Of a stretch of 7,501 bases of DNA, positions 4,581 to 7,501 are shown piece by piece; positions within the stretch are counted from its first letter, which is position 1, and each line of letters opens with the position of its first letter. The stretch is taken from positions 1 through 7,501 of the forward strand of contig CACXCV010000239.1 of NCBI GenBank assembly GCA_902766215.1, written 5' to 3'. The notes below the pieces were generated by a model. That model was not told where the DNA came from. It made no database searches and saw nothing but the letters and a program-made list of their open reading frames with translations. A program made the translations under genes and the position numbers. The DNA comes from Oscillospiraceae bacterium (GTDB taxonomy: Bacteria > Bacillota > Clostridia > Oscillospirales > Oscillospiraceae).

Positions 4581-6974
4581 ATGCGAGCACAATCTTGGAA
4601 CACTGGCTGGACCTTTACAGACCGGCCGCTGTACCCCGGCGCTGCCGGCCGCGACGTTACCCTGCCGCACGACGCGGCCATCGCTTCCGACGTTCGGCCC
4701 GACGCCCCTGCCGGGCGCGCCTCCGGCTATTATCCCGGCGGCATGGCCATCTACACCCGCCTGTTCGATGCGCCCGCCAGCTGGCAGGGTCAGCGGGTGA
4801 TGGTCGCCTTCGACGGCGTCTACGGCACCACAGACGTCTGTCTCAACGGGCACTGGCTGGCCTGCCACCACTATGGCTACACGCCCTTCGCCGTGGATCT
4901 GACGCCCTATCTGTACTTTCACCGTCCCAACCGGCTGGAAGTAACCGCCAACAACACCGCCCAGCCCAACTCCCGCTGGTATACCGGCACCGGCATCTAC
5001 CGGCCCGTTTCGCTGCTGGTGGGGCCGCCGGTTCACATTGCGCCCTGGGGCATCTTTGCCCACACCGACACACTGGAAAATGACTGCGCCCGGGTGACGG
5101 CCGAGGTCACCGTGGTCAACCAGAGCGGCCGGGACGCGGATCAGCGCGTAACCGCCACGCTGGAGGACGGCGAGGGCCGCCGCCTGGCCGAGGGCTTTGT
5201 CATGCTGCACATCCCCGCCGGGGAGCAAGCCACGGCGCGGGTGCCGCTGTCGGTGCCCGATGCGCCCCTCTGGGACGTGGACAATCCCCGCCTGTGCACT
5301 GTCCGCGCCGTCTGCGGCGGCGATGAAGCGGCAACCAGCTTCGGCATCCGCACCCTGCGGGTGGACCGCACGGGCTTCTGGCTTAACGGCCGCAGCCTGA
5401 AGCTCAAGGGCGGCTGCGTCCACCACGACAACGGCATTGTGGGCGCCGCCGCGTTTGCCGACAGCGAATACCGCAAAATGAAGCTGCACAAGGACAACGG
5501 CTATAACGCCATCCGCACCGCCCACAACCCGCCCTCGACCCACATGCTGGACGCCTGCGACCGGCTGGGCCTGCTGGTGCTGGACGAAGCCTTTGACATG
5601 TGGCGCATGGGCAAATCCGCCAATGACTACCACCTCTATTTCGACTCCGACTGGCGTGCGGACATGGAGGCCTTTATGCGCCGCGACCGCAACCACCCCT
5701 GTGTGGTGCTCTGGTCCACGGGCAACGAAATCGGCGAGCGCGCGGGCCTGAGCGGCGGCTATGAGCTGGCGCAGCAGCTGGCCGAGCACATGCGCGCCAT
5801 TGACCCCACCCGCCCGGTGACCAACGCCTTGTGCTCGTTCTGGAACGGGCTGGACGACGAAATGACCGAACAGCGCCTCCATTCGCTGAAAACCCGGCTG
5901 ATCGAGCAGAACGGCGGGGCCGACTTTGACGACTTGCACTACGCCGCCCTGACCGAACCCTTTGCCGCGCCGCTGGACGTGGCGGGGTACAACTACCTCG
6001 ACGAGCGCTACGCTGCCGACGGAGCGCAGTTCCCCCAACGGGTCATCTGCGGCACCGAGAGCTATCCGATGCAGATCGACGTGATCTGGGACCGGGTCAT
6101 GCAGCACGACTATGTGCTGGGCGACTTTACCTGGACCAGCTTTGACTACATCGGCGAGGCCGGTATCGGCAAGACGTTTTTCCGCGAGCCGGGCAGCGAC
6201 AATGGAAATCCCGCTTTTGCGCACTTCAGCGCCTATCCCTGGCGCCTGGCCTATGACGCCGACTTTGACATCTGCGGCTATCCGCGCCCCCAGCTGGCCT
6301 ATCGCCGCATCGTCTGGGGCAGCGACGAAACCTTTATCGCCGTCCACGACCCCGCCGGCAACGGCAAGGAAGAGGTAATCAGCGGCTGGGGCTGGCCGCA
6401 GGTATACAGCCACTGGACCTGGCCCGGCTGCGAGGGGGAGCCGCTGCGCGTGGCAGTCTATTCCGCCGCCGACGAGGTGGCGCTCTACTGCAACGGCACG
6501 CTCTGCGGCCGTGCCCCCGCCGGCAAGGCCGCGCGGTACACCGCGCACTTTACCCTGCCCTATGCCCCCGGCACGCTGGAGGCCGTCAGCCTGACGAACG
6601 GGCAGGAGGTCAGCCGCCAGCGCCTCGTCACCGCCGGCGCGCCCGCCGCACTGCGGATCACCTTTGAGCCGGGGACGTTTGCCGCCGGCGAGCAGTCGCT
6701 GGCCTATGCCACGGTCGAAGTAGTGGACGCCTGCGGCCGCCGCGTGCCCGGGGTCGATCTGCCGGCCCGGGCCGACGTGTCCGGTGCAGCCACGCTGCTG
6801 GCCTTCGGCTCTGCCCGCCCCGCCACCGAGGAGAACTATACCGCCGGCCGCTTTACCTCGTTCAACAGCTGCTGGCAGGCCGTCCTCCGCTCGGGCGCCG
6901 TGCCCGGCAGCGCCGTGCTGCGGGTGGAGGCCGAGGGTCTGCCCCCGGCCGAGGCCGCCATCGACGTGCTCTGA
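4581..6974 (+). CDS. Glycoside hydrolase family 2 enzyme, probable beta-galactosidase
   Basis: This is a retaining exo-glycosidase of family GH2 with 797 residues. Domains in order are an N-terminal sugar-binding jelly-roll (about 1-150; VTLPHDAAI, GYYPGGMAIYTRLF, WYTGTGIYRPV), an immunoglobulin-like domain (about 160-255), the catalytic TIM barrel (about 258-575), a domain resembling DUF4982 (about 605-675; ADEVALYCNGTLCGR) and a last beta domain resembling Glyco_hydro2_C5 (about 688-797; LLAFGSARPATEENY). The acid/base is Glu383 in STGNEIGE and the nucleophile is Glu493 in CGTESYP. KGGCVHHDNGIVGAA (276-290) and IRTAHNPPS (311-319) are also typical of the family. There is no signal peptide, so the enzyme is cytoplasmic and should act on imported oligosaccharides. 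This architecture is usually annotated beta-galactosidase, but beta-glucuronidase or beta-galacturonidase activity cannot be excluded from sequence alone. No sugar transporter or regulator gene lies beside it in this window. Confidence 0.9.
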   Translation: MRAQSWNTGWTFTDRPLYPGAAGRDVTLPHDAAIASDVRPDAPAGRASGYYPGGMAIYTRLFDAPASWQGQRVMVAFDGVYGTTDVCLNGHWLACHHYGYTPFAVDLTPYLYFHRPNRLEVTANNTAQPNSRWYTGTGIYRPVSLLVGPPVHIAPWGIFAHTDTLENDCARVTAEVTVVNQSGRDADQRVTATLEDGEGRRLAEGFVMLHIPAGEQATARVPLSVPDAPLWDVDNPRLCTVRAVCGGDEAATSFGIRTLRVDRTGFWLNGRSLKLKGGCVHHDNGIVGAAAFADSEYRKMKLHKDNGYNAIRTAHNPPSTHMLDACDRLGLLVLDEAFDMWRMGKSANDYHLYFDSDWRADMEAFMRRDRNHPCVVLWSTGNEIGERAGLSGGYELAQQLAEHMRAIDPTRPVTNALCSFWNGLDDEMTEQRLHSLKTRLIEQNGGADFDDLHYAALTEPFAAPLDVAGYNYLDERYAADGAQFPQRVICGTESYPMQIDVIWDRVMQHDYVLGDFTWTSFDYIGEAGIGKTFFREPGSDNGNPAFAHFSAYPWRLAYDADFDICGYPRPQLAYRRIVWGSDETFIAVHDPAGNGKEEVISGWGWPQVYSHWTWPGCEGEPLRVAVYSAADEVALYCNGTLCGRAPAGKAARYTAHFTLPYAPGTLEAVSLTNGQEVSRQRLVTAGAPAALRITFEPGTFAAGEQSLAYATVEVVDACGRRVPGVDLPARADVSGAATLLAFGSARPATEENYTAGRFTSFNSCWQAVLRSGAVPGSAVLRVEAEGLPPAEAAIDVL

Positions 6975-6979
6975 CCCAC

Positions 6980-6996
6980 CGGCGCGGGACGCGCCG
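6980..6996. other. Short hairpin after the GH2 gene
   Basis: A 6-bp G-C stem (CGGCGC / GCGCCG) with a GGGAC loop begins 6 bases after the GH2 stop codon. It has no T tract. It may stabilise the 3' end of the mRNA or act together with the larger hairpin just downstream. Confidence 0.4.
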
Positions 6997-7012
6997 TCCA
7001 TCACGGCAATCA

Positions 7013-7045
7013 GCGCGGCCGCTGCAGGCTTTGCAGCGGCCGCGC
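7013..7045. terminator. Bidirectional terminator hairpin between the GH2 and CarD genes
   Basis: A perfect 14-bp stem (arms 7013-7026 and 7032-7045) with loop GGCTT lies between two convergent stop codons. Only a weak T-rich stretch (TCTGTTTC, 7048-7055) follows on the + side and none on the - side, so it is a suboptimal intrinsic terminator judged mainly by stem strength and position. Confidence 0.65.
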
Positions 7046-7066
7046 CGTCTGTTTCATGTACTTATG

Positions 7067-7501
7067 TTATGCGCCGGCGCGCAGGAGCCGGATCATCTCG
7101 TCCGGCTCCTGCCCCAGCACAAACGACAGCTCCTCGCCCAGCAGGCGCTCGGCGTCACGCCAGGCCGCCTCATCCGCCTGGCGCAGGCGGCGGCCCCGGG
7201 CTGTGAGCGCCTGCCGCTGGCGGTACAGGCTGCGCGCCAACCGCGCCAGGGCAAAGGCGTCGCCGCCGCCGAACACCTGCCGGTAGTGCGCCCGGCGCTG
7301 CTGCTCGTCCTCGCACCACTCCAGCAGCGCCTCAGGCAGGGCGCGCAGCAGGGCGCGGCACTGGACCGCCGTCATCACCGGCCGCATTTTATCCAGCAGG
7401 GCGGCGTTTTCCACCGGCACCAGCACCGTGGAGCTGTGGCTGCGCTGCGGCTCCAGCTGGTAATATTGCCGCGCCTGCCCGCCCACCGTGCGCTCGGCCA
7501 G
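7067..7501 (-). CDS. CarD-family transcriptional regulator, C-terminal part (5' end outside window)
   Basis: CarD/CdnL proteins bind the RNA polymerase beta subunit through an N-terminal Tudor-like domain and stabilise open promoter complexes through a helical C-terminal domain that touches upstream DNA. The frame runs through the right edge, so 144 residues are visible and the N-terminus is missing; a GTG codon at 7486 is an internal valine and not the start. The visible part begins LAERTVGGQARQYYQLEP and continues with STVLVPVENA, which is the end of the RNA polymerase-interacting domain. The helical domain follows, with family features such as the Tyr-rich ARLARSLYRQRQAL, a run with RGRRLRQADEAAWRDAERLLGEELSFVLG, and a short C-terminal helix. 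Clostridial members are about 160-170 residues, so only some 20-30 residues should be missing. It converges on the GH2 gene and has no evident link to it. Confidence 0.87.
   Translation of the reverse strand: MAERTVGGQARQYYQLEPQRSHSSTVLVPVENAALLDKMRPVMTAVQCRALLRALPEALLEWCEDEQQRRAHYRQVFGGGDAFALARLARSLYRQRQALTARGRRLRQADEAAWRDAERLLGEELSFVLGQEPDEMIRLLRAGA

Noticed and set aside
4171..4590. A 139-codon open frame on the - strand opposite the small membrane protein gene
   Set aside because: Its Asp/Gln/His-rich translation is what antisense of a hydrophobic protein gives, and the + strand gene has a promoter and ribosome binding site.
4548..7004. An 818-codon open frame on the - strand opposite the GH2 gene
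   Set aside because: Its Gly/Ala/Val/His-rich translation matches no family I recognise and it mirrors the codon bias of the GH2 gene; the GH2 frame has conserved catalytic motifs and a proper ribosome binding site.
7067..7486. A complete 139-residue protein starting at the GTG at 7486
   Set aside because: The frame continues to the window edge with LAERTVGGQ, which fits the interior of CarD proteins, so the gene is truncated by the window and does not start there.

Overview
The window looks like ordinary chromosome from a GC-rich member of the Firmicutes (Bacillota, class Clostridia). By eye it is well above 60% G+C. Strong AGGAGG-type ribosome binding sites, TATAAT -10 boxes, a CarD-type RNA polymerase regulator, a GH2 enzyme with clostridial/gut-type C-terminal domains and a small clostridial-looking membrane protein all fit a gut Oscillospiraceae/Ruminococcaceae organism (the Faecalibacterium, Gemmiger and Subdoligranulum neighbourhood). 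The genus is a guess; the phylum is fairly safe.

Layout from left to right. (1) The 3' end of a glycogen branching enzyme gene (glgB) on the + strand, ending at 454. (2) A 17-bp perfect hairpin at 464-500 between two convergent genes. (3) A two-gene DNA repair unit on the - strand, uvrB (4095 to 2068) then recQ (2029 to 509), separated by a 38-base gap and driven from an extended -10 promoter at 4128-4156. (4) A divergent intergenic region of 177 bases with a second promoter on the + strand. (5) An 80-residue multi-pass membrane protein of unknown function (4273-4515). (6) A 797-residue cytoplasmic glycoside hydrolase of family GH2, probably a beta-galactosidase (4581-6974). (7) Two hairpins at 6980-6996 and 7013-7045. 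(8) The C-terminal part of a CarD-family regulator on the - strand, cut by the right edge.

How the genes fit together: UvrB is the damage-verifying helicase of nucleotide excision repair and RecQ is a 3'-5' repair/recombination helicase, so their shared transcript makes sense as a repair operon. The RecQ is a short form that keeps the helicase core, zinc site and HRDC domain but lacks the winged-helix (RQC) domain. GlgB and the GH2 enzyme are carbohydrate-metabolism genes that flank the repair unit without an evident functional link to it. The membrane protein and the GH2 gene may be co-transcribed, since only 65 bases separate them and no terminator is visible.

I found no mobile element, CRISPR array, tRNA, rRNA, riboswitch or defence system, and no convincing undescribed system. 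The points most worth a second look are the RecQ lacking its winged helix, the uvrB-recQ pairing, an 18-bp dyad sitting on the uvrB -10 box, and the unknown membrane protein.
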